From Paenibacillus andongensis (GTDB lineage: Bacteria; Bacillota; Bacilli; Paenibacillales; NBRC-103111): a stretch of 64,000 nucleotides of DNA. Every line of letters starts with the position of its first letter. The stretch's first letter is position 1. Of this stretch, positions 1-12,402 are shown piece by piece. A program made the position numbers and the translations under genes. The stretch is from positions 197,501 through 261,500 of the forward strand of contig NZ_CP104467.1 of NCBI RefSeq assembly GCF_025369935.1. The letters are read 5' to 3'. The notes beneath the pieces are model-generated. The model searched no databases. It was not told the origin of the DNA and was given only the letters and a program-made list of their open reading frames with translations.

Positions 1-46
1 CCTTGCAAGCAGGAGGTCAGCGGTTCGATCCCGCTTGGCTCCACCA
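1..46 (+). tRNA. tRNA-Ala(UGC), 3' part
   Basis: The window opens inside a tRNA: anticodon loop with TGC, then a variable region, a T-arm with GGTTCGATCC and a 3' end ...GGCTCCACCA. The genomic CCA is encoded. It lies in the 16S-23S spacer, the usual place for tRNA-Ile/tRNA-Ala genes in Bacillota. The 5' half and the 16S gene lie outside the window. Confidence 0.93.
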
Positions 47-230
47 TTAACCTAATGCATACTTCCGCCGCCGATAAGGCGGTGTTGTTGACACAAGGGC
101 TAGTGAAAGCTAACCATCAATATAACTTATTATACACATCACCAACTGGTAATTTTTGATTGTTGCCGATGTTGATATGGCATGATAAGATATAGTTCCT
201 GTCGCTGAGAGGCGAAGGGAAAAAATTGTT

Positions 231-272
231 CCTTGAAAACTAGATAACGAAACAAAACGTAAAGTAAGAACT
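231..272 (+). other. 5' arm of the 23S rRNA processing stem
   Basis: CCTTGAAAACTAGATAACGA (start 231) is the reverse complement, with one bulge, of the sequence at 3302-3323 beyond 23S. The match extends through CGTAAAGTAA near 260, which pairs with TTACTTTACG near 3290. Together these arms bracket 23S and would form the precursor stem cut during maturation. The CTTGAAAACTAG sequence is also the usual pre-23S leader in Bacillota. Nothing else is seen in the 312-base spacer between the tRNA and 23S. Confidence 0.75.
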
Positions 273-358
273 TAGGTCGTGCTGACCTTCGGGTCACACA
301 AAAATCTTTAACTCTTTCAATAGGAGAGACTTTGATTTCATCAAAGATCCCTATATTA

Positions 359-3275
<2,917 letters not shown>

Positions 3276-3343
3276 CAAACCCTGAGTGTTACTTTACGCA
3301 AGTTTCGTATCTAGTTTTCAAGGCGCAAACACGCTTTGACTGT

Positions 3344-3460
3344 TTGGTGATGATGGCGGAGGGGACCCACGCGTTCCCATCTCGAACACGACCGTTAAGC
3401 CCTCCAGCGTCGATGGTACTTGAACCGCAGGGTTCTGGGAGAGTAGAACGTTGCCAAGCA
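3344..3460 (+). rRNA. rrf: 5S ribosomal RNA
   Basis: About 117 nt starting TTTGGTGATGATGGCGGAGG and ending near GTTGCCAAGCA. It contains CCCATCTCGAACACG and the loop E/helix IV region GGGAGAGTAG. It follows 23S by 68 nt in the same orientation, completing a 16S-(tRNA)-23S-5S operon. Confidence 0.96.
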
Positions 3461-3464
3461 CACG

Positions 3465-3505
3465 AAGAACCTTACAAGGAGAAATCCTCGTAAGGTTCTT
3501 TTTCT
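3465..3505 (+). terminator. rRNA operon terminator
   Basis: The perfect inverted repeat AGAACCTTAC-AAGGA / TCCTCG-TAAGGTTCT around a GAAA loop is followed by TTTTTCT. It is a strong Rho-independent terminator just past 5S. Confidence 0.92.
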
Positions 3506-3561
3506 ATTTATACAGATCGATGAAGAGATAAGGACCTAGGATGAAACGAACAAATTCCGGG

Positions 3562-3702
3562 ATAGGAGTCTATAAAGGCTTCTATTCGATTGCTTTTTAA
3601 CGAAATTCAGCAAATAGCATACGCTACAGACTTCTATTTCTGAGAAAAAGGCAGGATAGAACGATTATCAACAGAATAGAGGCTTCTAAAGACTGCTATT
3701 CC
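3562..3702. repeat. Dyad array A (three units, 52/62 bp spacing)
   Basis: Three related units of about 24-27 nt start with ATAG at 3562, 3614 and 3676 and end in CTATT. Shared positions are ATAG, TA-AG-CT and CTATT. Unit 1 can fold fully if G-U pairs are allowed (ATAGGAGTCT / AGGCTTCTAT); units 2 and 3 fold only in part. The starts are 52 and 62 bp apart, the same spacing as in the arrays at 19.6-21.4 kb and 38.7 kb. Function is unknown. Confidence 0.6.
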
Positions 3703-3726
3703 ATTATCTATTCTATCTTTAATACA

Positions 3727-3752
3727 AATAAGAGCCCCTACGGGCTCTTATC
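3727..3752. terminator. Bidirectional terminator
   Basis: AAGAGCCC-CTAC-GGGCTCTT is a perfect 8-bp stem with A and T runs on its sides. It lies just past the end of the minus-strand gene at 3771-4298. Confidence 0.6.
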
Positions 3753-3770
3753 TCAACATTTCAAGAACAG

Positions 3771-4298
3771 CTACTGCATGTAGCAAGATGTGTCCTTACC
3801 TGTGATCTTAATCAATCCAGCTTTGCGGTACGGACGAAACCGGAAAAGCATCCACAGCCGCGGCATGAGCATCCAGAAATGAAAGATCGTGAGATGGATT
3901 AACCATTTGTCAGGTATCCATGGATAAAGAAGTGTGATCATAGCAAGGCCAATCCAAAATAAAGTCAGCTGTATTTTGGATACCAGTCGAATGGAGGCAT
4001 TCCCTTCTGGCAAAAGTCCACACCAAAAGATACCAAAGCGGTAAGACCAACCTCTCATAGCCATTCCAATTGTAAACTGAAAATAGATCCGGATGAGCAA
4101 AGAATGGAATATAAGTAGAAGCGGATAGCTGACCAGGAGTGGCAGCCAGTTTGTAGGGTCAAATTTGTAAAGGACCGCTAGGAACAGCAGCATAAAATAA
4201 ACAATTATTTTATACAAGGAATGATATATTCGCTTCATTAAAGTATAGCTATAAATGGTAGATTGTTTGGAGAGATTTGGCTCCTGTTTGGTTGACAT
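3771..4298 (-). CDS. Polytopic membrane protein of unknown function
   Basis: I do not recognise this 175-residue protein. After a polar N-terminus of about 25 residues there are roughly four hydrophobic stretches (near residues 28-45, 52-70, 108-128 and 130-148). The C-terminus is rich in Arg and Lys (FRFRPYRKAG), suggesting a cytoplasmic end by the positive-inside rule. It is transcribed towards the rRNA operon and divergently from csfB, and ends at a hairpin terminator. In B. subtilis other genes occupy this place, so it is lineage-specific. Coding is supported by length and coherent membrane segments. Confidence 0.72.
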   Translation of the reverse strand: MSTKQEPNLSKQSTIYSYTLMKRIYHSLYKIIVYFMLLFLAVLYKFDPTNWLPLLVSYPLLLIFHSLLIRIYFQFTIGMAMRGWSYRFGIFWCGLLPEGNASIRLVSKIQLTLFWIGLAMITLLYPWIPDKWLIHLTIFHFWMLMPRLWMLFRFRPYRKAGLIKITGKDTSCYMQ

Positions 4299-4433
4299 GT
4301 TGATGACCTCCGCAAGGCGGTTAACCTGATATAAGACTATATCGGCACATGCCTTCCAAAATATGAGCGTTTAGCTAGTTTAGGAGAATTGGGATTCGGA
4401 TATACTAATAGTAAAAGATCGTGGGGTGATCAT

Positions 4434-4634
4434 ATGGAGGAGAACCGAATAGGGATATGTATGATCTGCGAGCAGCAGCGGATTGGCGGAATTCATATTA
4501 TTAGGGCCTTTATCTGCGATGAGTGCAGCAATGAAATGGTCAAAACGAATGTAAATGATCAGAAATATCCGTTTTTTGTGAGGCAGATGAAGAAAGCATT
4601 TTATATCGGCAATTCGAAACAATATATGAACTAA
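4434..4634 (+). CDS. csfB: Anti-sigma-G factor Gin (CsfB)
   Basis: Small protein of 66 residues with two CxxC pairs (CMIC near residues 9-12 and CDEC near 32-35), the zinc-binding knuckle of the Gin family. In B. subtilis Gin binds and inhibits sigma-G, and also sigma-E in the mother cell, during sporulation. The ATG at 4434 is chosen because MEENRIGICMICEQQ is where the family begins; the frame is open further upstream. Its place after the rRNA operon and before yaaO/tmk matches B. subtilis, although xpaC and yaaN are absent. Confidence 0.88.
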   Translation: MEENRIGICMICEQQRIGGIHIIRAFICDECSNEMVKTNVNDQKYPFFVRQMKKAFYIGNSKQYMN

Positions 4635-4638
4635 TGGG

Positions 4639-4666
4639 AGAAGCTTCTTATGGAAGCTTTTTTTGT
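4639..4666 (+). terminator. csfB terminator
   Basis: AAGCTTC-TTATG-GAAGCTT is followed by a run of seven T residues, a few bases after the csfB stop codon. Confidence 0.75.
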
Positions 4667-4738
4667 TTTTTTAGCGTCAATCCACTACTATAAGGGTATA
4701 AAATAGAAAGCTCACGGAGCTCAAGGAGTCGTGTCAAC

Positions 4739-6241
4739 ATGAGCAGTCAATATGCAAATCAGTCACGAGCGCCGCTTTTTGAAGCAATGGTCGCCCATTA
4801 CGATAAGAACCCTGTAAGTTTTCATGTACCTGGTCATAAATCCGGGCAAGGCTTATTAGATGAAGGGACAAGCTTTCTAAAGACGGTGATGTCTATCGAT
4901 TATACGGAAATTACGGGTCTTGACGATTTACATCAGGCAGAGGGTGTCATTCGTGAGGCCGAGCAGCTAGCGGCGGATTGCTTCGGAGCGGAGGAAACTT
5001 ATTTTCTGATAGGTGGGAGTACGGTTGGTAATTTAGCCATGATTTCTGCCGTATGTGGGAAAGATGACATCATTCTGGTGCAGAGGAATGTACATAAGTC
5101 AGTTATTCATGGGCTAATGCTTGCCGGTGCCAAGGCAGTGTTCATAGCTCCTGGCATTCATCCGGAATCAGGTGTGGCAACAAGTTTAGCTATCGAAGAT
5201 GTTAAGCAAGCGTTAGTGCTGTATCCAGAGGCTAAGGGGCTTTTTATAACTAATCCTAATTACTACGGTAATGGCGTTAATCTCAAGCCTTTCGCTGAAT
5301 TGATGCATGAACAGGGGAAGCTGCTGTTGGTAGATGAAGCGCACGGGGCGCACTATGGATTTCATCCTGAGGTGCCGGCATCTGCATTATCGCAAGGGGC
5401 TGATGCTGTGGTACAATCCACGCACAAGATGCTAACCGCAATGACCATGGGGGCTATGCTGCATGTCCAAGGACCGCGGATAGACCGAATAGCAATTCAA
5501 CAGCTGCTTGCAATGCTGCAGAGCTCGAGTCCCTCTTATCCATTAATGGCATCATTAGATTTAGCTAGGAAAAAGATGCATACGGAAGGCAGGAACTGGC
5601 TAGAGCAAGGACTTGCTGTGGTCAAAGAGTTCAGGTCGCTGCTTGATGATCTTACCGAATTTGGATATCACTCAAGAGAGCTTCCGGGAAATCAGAGTCA
5701 AGAAATTGAAACGACAGATCCATTTAAAATAGCCATCTATGATGCGACGAATATGTTATCTGGCACCGAGCTCAAAGATAGGCTAGAAGCTCAAGACTGC
5801 TTTGTCGAAATGACGGACGGGCGTCAAGTGCTTCTTGTATTCACCCCTGCTTCCACCAGAGCGGATATGTTGAGACTTGTCGAAGCATTAACTAACATTT
5901 GTTTGGACCTTCCCATACAAAAGAAGGAACTTCAAGGGCCAATCTCGAATATACTTAAATTACCCTACTATACTTCAATCTCTTCTCCAGTTGCTTTTGA
6001 TATGAGAGATATCTCCAAAGCATCACGAGACAGCGCGTTTAGTCAGGTTAGTGTTCAGGGGGCGGTCGGGAAGCGTTCTGCGGATATGGTAATCCCTTAT
6101 CCACCGGGAATTCCCTATTTATACCCTGGCGAAATCATCTCGGCTTCTGTGGCCGAAGCCTTATTGCAATTGGCCGCAAACGGAATCAAGATTCAAGGAA
6201 CAGAATTTGGGCAGACACAAAAGCTAAGGATATACACATAA
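4739..6241 (+). CDS. yaaO: PLP-dependent Orn/Lys/Arg decarboxylase-like protein
   Basis: 500 residues of the bacterial Orn/Lys/Arg decarboxylase fold (PLP fold type I). Visible motifs are FHVPGHKSGQG near residue 28, the aspartate-alanine-histidine of DEAHGAHYGF near 199-208, and the PLP lysine in STHKMLTAMTMGA near 229-241. The C-terminal part, with YPPGIPYLYPGE, is the small domain typical of the family. It holds the yaaO position of B. subtilis just before tmk. Whether it decarboxylates arginine, lysine or another amino acid cannot be told from sequence. It is probably the first gene of a run to yabA. Confidence 0.9.
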   Translation: MSSQYANQSRAPLFEAMVAHYDKNPVSFHVPGHKSGQGLLDEGTSFLKTVMSIDYTEITGLDDLHQAEGVIREAEQLAADCFGAEETYFLIGGSTVGNLAMISAVCGKDDIILVQRNVHKSVIHGLMLAGAKAVFIAPGIHPESGVATSLAIEDVKQALVLYPEAKGLFITNPNYYGNGVNLKPFAELMHEQGKLLLVDEAHGAHYGFHPEVPASALSQGADAVVQSTHKMLTAMTMGAMLHVQGPRIDRIAIQQLLAMLQSSSPSYPLMASLDLARKKMHTEGRNWLEQGLAVVKEFRSLLDDLTEFGYHSRELPGNQSQEIETTDPFKIAIYDATNMLSGTELKDRLEAQDCFVEMTDGRQVLLVFTPASTRADMLRLVEALTNICLDLPIQKKELQGPISNILKLPYYTSISSPVAFDMRDISKASRDSAFSQVSVQGAVGKRSADMVIPYPPGIPYLYPGEIISASVAEALLQLAANGIKIQGTEFGQTQKLRIYT

Positions 6242-6281
6242 ACCATTCTATGATCTGGTAAAGCAGCATGCAGGAGGAAGC

Positions 6282-7317
<1,036 letters not shown>

Positions 7318-7420
7318 GTTGATAAGAAGTATAAGTTTTGACAACTTAATGCTTCGCATTAACCTTGACAGACGGCGCTGTTCCTTGTTAGACAAGGACG
7401 GCGATCCCGTTTATCCGAGG
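7318..7420. repeat. Structured intergenic repeat, copy 1
   Basis: From GTTGATAAGAAGTATAAGTT through TTCGCATTAACCTTGACAG to CGTTTATCC, this sequence closely matches 18770-18872 before rnmV. It folds into a hairpin with outer stem AGACGG (7370-7375) / CCGTTT (7407-7412) and inner stem CCTTGT / ACAAGG. In the other copy the stem bases differ but still pair. It fills the gap between darA and yaaR. Confidence 0.75.
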
Positions 7421-7452
7421 TTTAATCAGACATACACAAGGATGGATGCGTC

Positions 7453-7899
7453 TTGAAAATTAATCCGGGGTGGCAGCCCATAGGTAAAAACGTCAAAGTG
7501 AATGAGAACGTCCCGCCGCCACAGATGGCCCCCCGGAATTTCTCTGACATTATGCAGCAGCAAGATGAGAAATTTACGCAGGAGCAGTTATCCAAAATGG
7601 TGCAGCAAATTACGCTGCAGGGTGACCGTTTGTCGCGGGCGATGACGGTGCGAGAGCTTTTGCAATACAAGCTGCTGATTAAGCAGTTTCTAGAGGAAAC
7701 CGCTCGCCGTGGTGTTAATTTAAGAGATACGAAGGGTTGGGATCGCCGCGGCCGTTCGAAACGATATAAGCTTTTGGAAGAAATCGATCTTGAACTGCTT
7801 TCTTTAGCAGATGAATTGCTAGAAAACGAGCAGGGTCGAATTGAAATTTTGCAAAAAATCGGAGAAATCCGAGGAATGCTGATTAACTTGTTATTTTAA
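7453..7899 (+). CDS. yaaR: YaaR family protein (DUF327)
   Basis: 148 residues, largely helical and charged, with the family features MTVRELLQYKLLIKQFLEETARRG in the middle and DLELLSLADELL near the C-terminus. Function is unknown in the family. The position between darA and holB is conserved in Bacillales. The start is taken as TTG 7453 (KINPGW...), after AAGGATGG; no ATG fits as well. The hairpin repeat ends about 30 nt upstream. Confidence 0.88.
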   Translation: MKINPGWQPIGKNVKVNENVPPPQMAPRNFSDIMQQQDEKFTQEQLSKMVQQITLQGDRLSRAMTVRELLQYKLLIKQFLEETARRGVNLRDTKGWDRRGRSKRYKLLEEIDLELLSLADELLENEQGRIEILQKIGEIRGMLINLLF

Positions 7900-7939
7900 C
7901 ATATAAGAAAATATATGTTTCGGATGGAGCGTATGTCTA

Positions 7940-8917
7940 ATGTCCTTTCAAGCCATACCGGGGCAAGCAGCGGCCAAGCAGCTTCTGCAGAATGGGCTGC
8001 GGCAAGACAAGCTGTCTCACGCCTATATATTTAGCGGGCCAGTAGGAACTGGGCGTTCGGAGATGGCCATAGCTTTGGCTAAAGCGATCTACTGCCAGCA
8101 CGGGACCGATGAGTCATGCGGTGAATGTTTGGAATGCCGTAAGGTGGAGCATGGTAATCATCCGGATTTACACATGGTTACGCCTGATGGAGCTTCAATT
8201 AAGATCGAGCAAATTCGTGAGCTGCAAAAGGAGTTTGCTTACCGCGCTACAGCCTCCGGAACCAAAATATATATCCTATATCATGCGGATAAAATGACCG
8301 TACAGGCTGCTAATAGCCTGTTGAAGTTTCTAGAAGAACCGAACTCACGTGTGGTCGCGATTCTCATTACTGAGAATGGTAATGCCTTGCTGCCAACGAT
8401 TCAATCGCGGGCGCAGTGGATTAATTTCACGCCAATGCCGCGTGAGCAAATGGTCTTAACGCTTCTGGAAGAGGGTCATCCCGCGTCGCTTGTACAGCCT
8501 GCGGCACATTTAACAGCAGGATTGCAAGCTGCTAGAGAGTTAATTGCTGCGAATTGGTTTGCAGAAATGAGAACCGTAGTGTTACAATTAGCAAAGGAGA
8601 CGCTCACACGTTTCCCTACTTCCATGATTACGGTGCAGCAACGGATTGTGAAAACGGAGCTAGCGGATCATATGTCGAGTCTTTTCGACTTGTTGATTCT
8701 CTGGTTTAAAGATATGGTACAGCTGCGCCTGGAGCGCAGAGATAAGCTTGTTTATAATGATCAGCTGGACTGGATGAGCTCCCTCGCGTTCAGCCGGGAT
8801 GTCTCAGTATGGGTGCGTATGATGGAGCAAGCCGTAGATTTACAAAAACGACTGCGTTTCAACGCCAATTCTCAGCTGGTTATAGAGAAAATGCTCGTGG
8901 AGATGCAGGGGGTGTAA
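7940..8917 (+). CDS. holB: DNA polymerase III subunit delta'
   Basis: 325-residue clamp-loader subunit. The AAA+ P-loop region reads GPVGTGRSEMA near residues 33-43, with Arg in place of the usual P-loop Lys; delta' subunits are generally not ATPases. A four-cysteine zinc module follows (CQHGTDESCGECLEC, residues 53-67). LKFLEEP and the SRAQ segment are typical clamp-loader sequences. ricT starts one base after its stop codon, so the two are translated from the same message. Confidence 0.95.
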   Translation: MSFQAIPGQAAAKQLLQNGLRQDKLSHAYIFSGPVGTGRSEMAIALAKAIYCQHGTDESCGECLECRKVEHGNHPDLHMVTPDGASIKIEQIRELQKEFAYRATASGTKIYILYHADKMTVQAANSLLKFLEEPNSRVVAILITENGNALLPTIQSRAQWINFTPMPREQMVLTLLEEGHPASLVQPAAHLTAGLQAARELIAANWFAEMRTVVLQLAKETLTRFPTSMITVQQRIVKTELADHMSSLFDLLILWFKDMVQLRLERRDKLVYNDQLDWMSSLAFSRDVSVWVRMMEQAVDLQKRLRFNANSQLVIEKMLVEMQGV

Positions 8918-8918
8918 G

Positions 8919-9722
8919 ATGTATTCGGTAGTTGGCGTCCGCTTCAAGAAAGCGGGTAAAATATATTATTTTGATCCGATTGATTTGCCAATTGAGAAAG
9001 AAAGTGCCGTTATTGTTGAAACCGCTCGCGGAGTGGAATACGGCAAAGTGGTTGTTGGAAAGAAGAATGTCAAAGAAAATGACGTTGTTCTTCCTCTCAA
9101 AAAGGTGATTCGCATTGCGGATGACTCGGATGCTGATTTGGTTGAAGAGAATAAGAAAGCAGCCAAGGATGCGTTCCAAACGTGTCACGAGAAAATTAAA
9201 GACCATAGTCTTAAGATGAAGCTCGTGGACGTAGAGTATACCTTTGATCGCAATAAAATTATTTTTTATTTTACGGCTGAAGGACGCGTTGATTTCCGGG
9301 AGCTCGTGAAGGATTTGGCGAGTATTTTCCGGACCAGAATCGAACTGCGCCAAATTGGCGTACGGGATGAAGCGAAGATGCTTGGAGGTATAGGTCCGTG
9401 TGGGCGAATTCTGTGCTGTTCCTCGTTCTTAGGTGATTTTGAACCCGTATCCATTAAAATGGCGAAGGACCAGAACTTATCGCTTAACCCAACGAAAATT
9501 TCGGGATTATGCGGACGGCTAATGTGTTGCTTGAAATATGAACATGATAACTACGAGAGCGCGAAGGATTCATTGCCAACCGTAGGTAGACAAGTCATTA
9601 CTTCTTTTGGGAATGGTAAAGTACTTGGATTAAATATCAAAGAACGTACGGCAAAGGTTCAATTGTTTGACCTTGGTAAAGCACTTGATTTACCTTTCGA
9701 TGATGTAGTTGAACAGGAGTAG
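8919..9722 (+). CDS. ricT: RicT (YaaT), PSP1-domain protein
   Basis: 267 residues with a PSP1 C-terminal domain. The cysteines cluster in GPCGRILCC and GLCGRLMCC, the sites that hold Fe-S clusters in the RicAFT complex. In B. subtilis that complex helps RNase Y mature mRNAs and promotes Spo0A phosphorylation, so it fits a locus rich in sporulation genes. The ATG at 8919 follows the holB stop directly. Length is usual. Confidence 0.96.
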   Translation: MYSVVGVRFKKAGKIYYFDPIDLPIEKESAVIVETARGVEYGKVVVGKKNVKENDVVLPLKKVIRIADDSDADLVEENKKAAKDAFQTCHEKIKDHSLKMKLVDVEYTFDRNKIIFYFTAEGRVDFRELVKDLASIFRTRIELRQIGVRDEAKMLGGIGPCGRILCCSSFLGDFEPVSIKMAKDQNLSLNPTKISGLCGRLMCCLKYEHDNYESAKDSLPTVGRQVITSFGNGKVLGLNIKERTAKVQLFDLGKALDLPFDDVVEQE

Positions 9723-9781
9723 AGGCATAGTATCCAAGGAGGCGCTGGCCAGTAAGCATGCATGGCACTAGAGGTGAAAGC

Positions 9782-10123
9782 GTGGATAAACAAGATATTT
9801 TTGGACAAATAGATGGGATCGAAGAGCGTATGGGTGCCACTTATGCCGAGTTGGGTGCCTTAAAGAAACAAATTATTAACCTCATCGAAGAAAATAAGAG
9901 ATTAAGCATAGAAAATCAGCAGCTCCGTAAACTGATCCGACAAGAGGAAACGATTGTCGAGCAACCAGTAGGAGAGGCGGAGGAACCACTTCCGTTACCT
10001 GGAGCAGGTTATGATAATTTGACTCGCTTGTATAATGAAGGTTTTCATATTTGCAATGTGTATTATGGACACCTTCGGACCGAGGGAGATTGTTTGTTTT
10101 GCTTATCCTTTTTAAATAAATAA
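9782..10123 (+). CDS. yabA: Replication initiation control protein YabA
   Basis: 113 residues: an N-terminal leucine-zipper coiled coil (DIFGQIDGIEERMGATYAEL through NQQLRKL) and a C-terminal zinc-binding domain with the pattern HICNxxYG...CLFC. In B. subtilis YabA bridges DnaA and the DnaN clamp and limits initiation. GTG 9782 is preferred (AGAGGTG six bases upstream, product starts as in the family). An in-frame ATG at 9758 would add MHGTRGES but lies 15 nt from its nearest Shine-Dalgarno. Confidence 0.93.
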   Translation: MDKQDIFGQIDGIEERMGATYAELGALKKQIINLIEENKRLSIENQQLRKLIRQEETIVEQPVGEAEEPLPLPGAGYDNLTRLYNEGFHICNVYYGHLRTEGDCLFCLSFLNK

Positions 10124-10131
10124 GTGATTTT

Positions 10132-10164
10132 GACCGTAGGGGTGTATGCCTTACGGTTTTTTTC
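10132..10164 (+). terminator. Terminator after yabA
   Basis: ACCGTA-GG ... CC-TTACGGT with seven following T residues. It ends the transcript running from the tmk region. Confidence 0.82.
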
Positions 10165-10204
10165 CATAATGTGCAGACTAGAAAGGGAATGACGGAGAAT
10201 ACGT

Positions 10205-10966
10205 ATGAAGCAAGTACAGTTAAGACCTACCGAACGAATTGATGATTTATTGACGTATGATTTGAAAATTATTCAGAGTGATGAAGTATTCAGCTTTTCA
10301 CTAGATGCTGTCCTGCTAGGCCGGTTCTGCAGTGTGTCTCCCAAAGGGCGCATGATTGATTTATGTACAGGTAATGGGGTTGTTCCCTTGCTCTTAACAA
10401 CGCGGACGCGAGCTGAGATTTGGGGCGTTGAAATCCAAGAACGGCTCGCGGATATGGCAGTTCGTAATAGCGAGATAAACGGGTTGGAAGAGCGGCTGCA
10501 TATGCTTCGGGGGGATCTGAAAACGATTCATGAAACCTTAGGACATGGCCAATTTGATGTTGTAACGGTGAATCCTCCTTATCTACCAGTACCTAATGGC
10601 GAGCAGAACGCCAATGAGCATTTCGCTGCTGCTCGTCATGAAATATATTGCAACTTGGAAGATGTCATTGCGGCAAGTGCAAAGCTGGTGAAGGCTGGCG
10701 GTAAAGTGGCGATGGTTCATCGGGCTACGCGTTTAATCGATATCTGCTGCTTAATGAGGCAGTATCGTCTTGAACCGAAGCGCATTCGCTATGTGCACGC
10801 ACGTGCTGGGGAAGAAGCGATGATGGTGTTGATCGAAGGAATGAAGGATGGAAAGCCAGAGATCCGTACCTTACCGCCGCTTATTGTTTATGATGATAGT
10901 CAAGAATACTGTAAAGAGCTGAAAGAAATTTATTACGGGGGCAGAAGCTCCTTAGAGTTTTCATAA
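10205..10966 (+). CDS. yabB: YabB, tRNA1(Val) (adenine-N6)-methyltransferase family
   Basis: 253-residue class I SAM-dependent methyltransferase. The SAM-binding segment is MIDLCTGNGVVPLLL (near residues 55-69) and the catalytic NPPY motif is in VTVNPPYLPV, typical for N6-adenine methylation. The family acts on A37 of tRNA1(Val) in E. coli (TrmN6); the B. subtilis substrate is less clear. The usual next gene yazA (GIY-YIG) is absent here. Confidence 0.9.
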   Translation: MKQVQLRPTERIDDLLTYDLKIIQSDEVFSFSLDAVLLGRFCSVSPKGRMIDLCTGNGVVPLLLTTRTRAEIWGVEIQERLADMAVRNSEINGLEERLHMLRGDLKTIHETLGHGQFDVVTVNPPYLPVPNGEQNANEHFAAARHEIYCNLEDVIAASAKLVKAGGKVAMVHRATRLIDICCLMRQYRLEPKRIRYVHARAGEEAMMVLIEGMKDGKPEIRTLPPLIVYDDSQEYCKELKEIYYGGRSSLEFS

Positions 10967-11039
10967 GAAAACTGGCATTGTAAGCATATGCTTTAGAGTT
11001 TTCGTAGAATAATTATAAAAAGTGAAGAGGGAAATAACA

Positions 11040-11927
11040 GTGAGTTTGAATGTACAAAAGAGCTATCGCGAGGATGGAAGCGGCGTAGGCACGCTGTACC
11101 TGGTTGCCACACCGATAGGCAACCTAGAAGATATGACCTTCCGTGCGATTCGCACCCTGAAGGAAGTGAGCATGATTGCCGCTGAGGACACGCGGCAAAC
11201 ACGCAAGCTGCTGACGCACTTCGAGGTCGCTACGCGACTCGTCAGCTATCACGAACACAACAAGCAAGCAAGCGGACCCGAACTCGTCCGCTTGCTGCTT
11301 GAAGGGCAGAGCATCGCGCTCGTCAGCGATGCGGGTTTGCCGGCCATTTCCGATCCAGGTTATGACCTGGTGAGGATGGCCGTGGAGCAAGGCGTGCCGG
11401 TGGTGCCCATTCCCGGCGCGAATGCGGCCCTGTCGGCGCTGATTGCATCAGGCTTACCGACAGAGCGTTTCGCCTTCGTCGGGTTTCTCCCCCGGGAGAA
11501 AAAGGATCAGACGAAGGTGCTTGAAGGGCTGCAGCATACGCAGGATACGCTGCTGTTCTATGAATCGCCGCACCGCGTGGAGAAAACACTTGCCCGCATG
11601 GCGGAAGTGTGGGGGGCGGAGCGCCGGGTGTGTCTCGCCCGCGAGCTGACGAAGCGGTACGAGGAGTTCCTGCGCGGCACCATCGCAGAGTGCCTCGCGC
11701 ATTTAGAGCAGTACCCGCCTCAGGGTGAGTACTGCGTGATCGCCGAAGGCGCATCGGAGAAGGCAGCCCGCGAAGCAGCCGATGGCTGGTGGGAGGCGAT
11801 GACGCTGGGCGAGCATGCCCGGCACTACGAGCAAAGCGGGATTGATCGCAAGGATGCACTGAAGTTGGTCGCAAGCGATCGCGGACTTTCCAAGCGTGAT
11901 GTATACAATGCACTACTCGAGCGCTAA
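11040..11927 (+). CDS. rsmI: 16S rRNA 2'-O-ribose C1402 methyltransferase
   Basis: 295 residues of the tetrapyrrole-methylase fold. TLYLVATPIGNLEDMTFRA, AAEDTRQTRKLL and the glycine-rich SDAGLPAISDPGY are the RsmI signatures. GTG 11040 is chosen because GAGGG lies nine bases upstream; GTG 11022 in the same frame has no Shine-Dalgarno. The gene is clearly richer in G+C, with GC-ending codons, than yabB and abrB on either side. Confidence 0.95.
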   Translation: MSLNVQKSYREDGSGVGTLYLVATPIGNLEDMTFRAIRTLKEVSMIAAEDTRQTRKLLTHFEVATRLVSYHEHNKQASGPELVRLLLEGQSIALVSDAGLPAISDPGYDLVRMAVEQGVPVVPIPGANAALSALIASGLPTERFAFVGFLPREKKDQTKVLEGLQHTQDTLLFYESPHRVEKTLARMAEVWGAERRVCLARELTKRYEEFLRGTIAECLAHLEQYPPQGEYCVIAEGASEKAAREAADGWWEAMTLGEHARHYEQSGIDRKDALKLVASDRGLSKRDVYNALLER

Positions 11928-11982
11928 GGCGCACGGGAAGTGCAGCGTTCCCGCCGCACTCAGCGCTATATCATTCTCCGGA

Positions 11983-12030
11983 CAAAAAAAGATCTCTAAT
12001 CCGTGGCCGAAGCCAACAAATTAGAGATTA
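11983..12030 (-). terminator. abrB terminator
   Basis: Read on the minus strand, ATCTCTAAT and ATTAGAGAT pair around a loop containing a GGC/GCC stem, then C and seven T residues. It lies 70 nt past the abrB stop codon. Confidence 0.85.
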
Positions 12031-12097
12031 GAGGAGATATGAAAAAGGTTAGAATTACCAATAGGATAAGTGCTACTTCTATTATATACTACTTTTC

Positions 12098-12352
12098 TTA
12101 TTTTGTCACAGGTGTTGGCATTTCTGATAAACAAATATGACAAACAATTTTTCCTTTGAAGTAAGAAACGTTTTCCGCATTACCACAGAAAATACAAGCA
12201 GGCTCATATTTCTTCAACATGATGCGCTCGCCGTCTACATAAATCTCCAAAGCGTCTTTCTCACCAATTCCCAACGTGCGGCGCAACTCGATTGGAATAA
12301 CAACGCGACCCAATTCGTCAACTTTTCTTACAATTCCTGTAGATTTCATCAT
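12098..12352 (-). CDS. abrB: Transition-state regulator AbrB, four-cysteine variant
   Basis: 84 residues (83 if the second ATG is used; both follow AAAGGGG). The N-terminal 50 residues, MKSTGIVRKVDELGRVVIPIELRRTL onward, are the AbrB swapped-hairpin DNA-binding domain. The C-terminus differs from B. subtilis AbrB: it carries CIFC and CHIC, 16 residues apart, which looks like a small zinc knuckle. AbrB represses post-exponential genes such as spoVG during growth. Its own promoter carries a Spo0A box (see 12403-12452). Confidence 0.93.
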   Translation of the reverse strand: MMKSTGIVRKVDELGRVVIPIELRRTLGIGEKDALEIYVDGERIMLKKYEPACIFCGNAENVSYFKGKIVCHICLSEMPTPVTK

Positions 12353-12402
12353 ATATATAAACCCCTTTCGATTTTATCAAAAATTTATCAATATCGTCAT
12401 GT

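Noticed and set aside
4380..4622. 80-codon minus-strand frame
   Set aside because: It is antisense of csfB, which has a clear family match and ribosome binding context.
11323..11934. 203-codon minus-strand frame
   Set aside because: It mirrors the GC-rich rsmI gene; long antisense frames are expected there.
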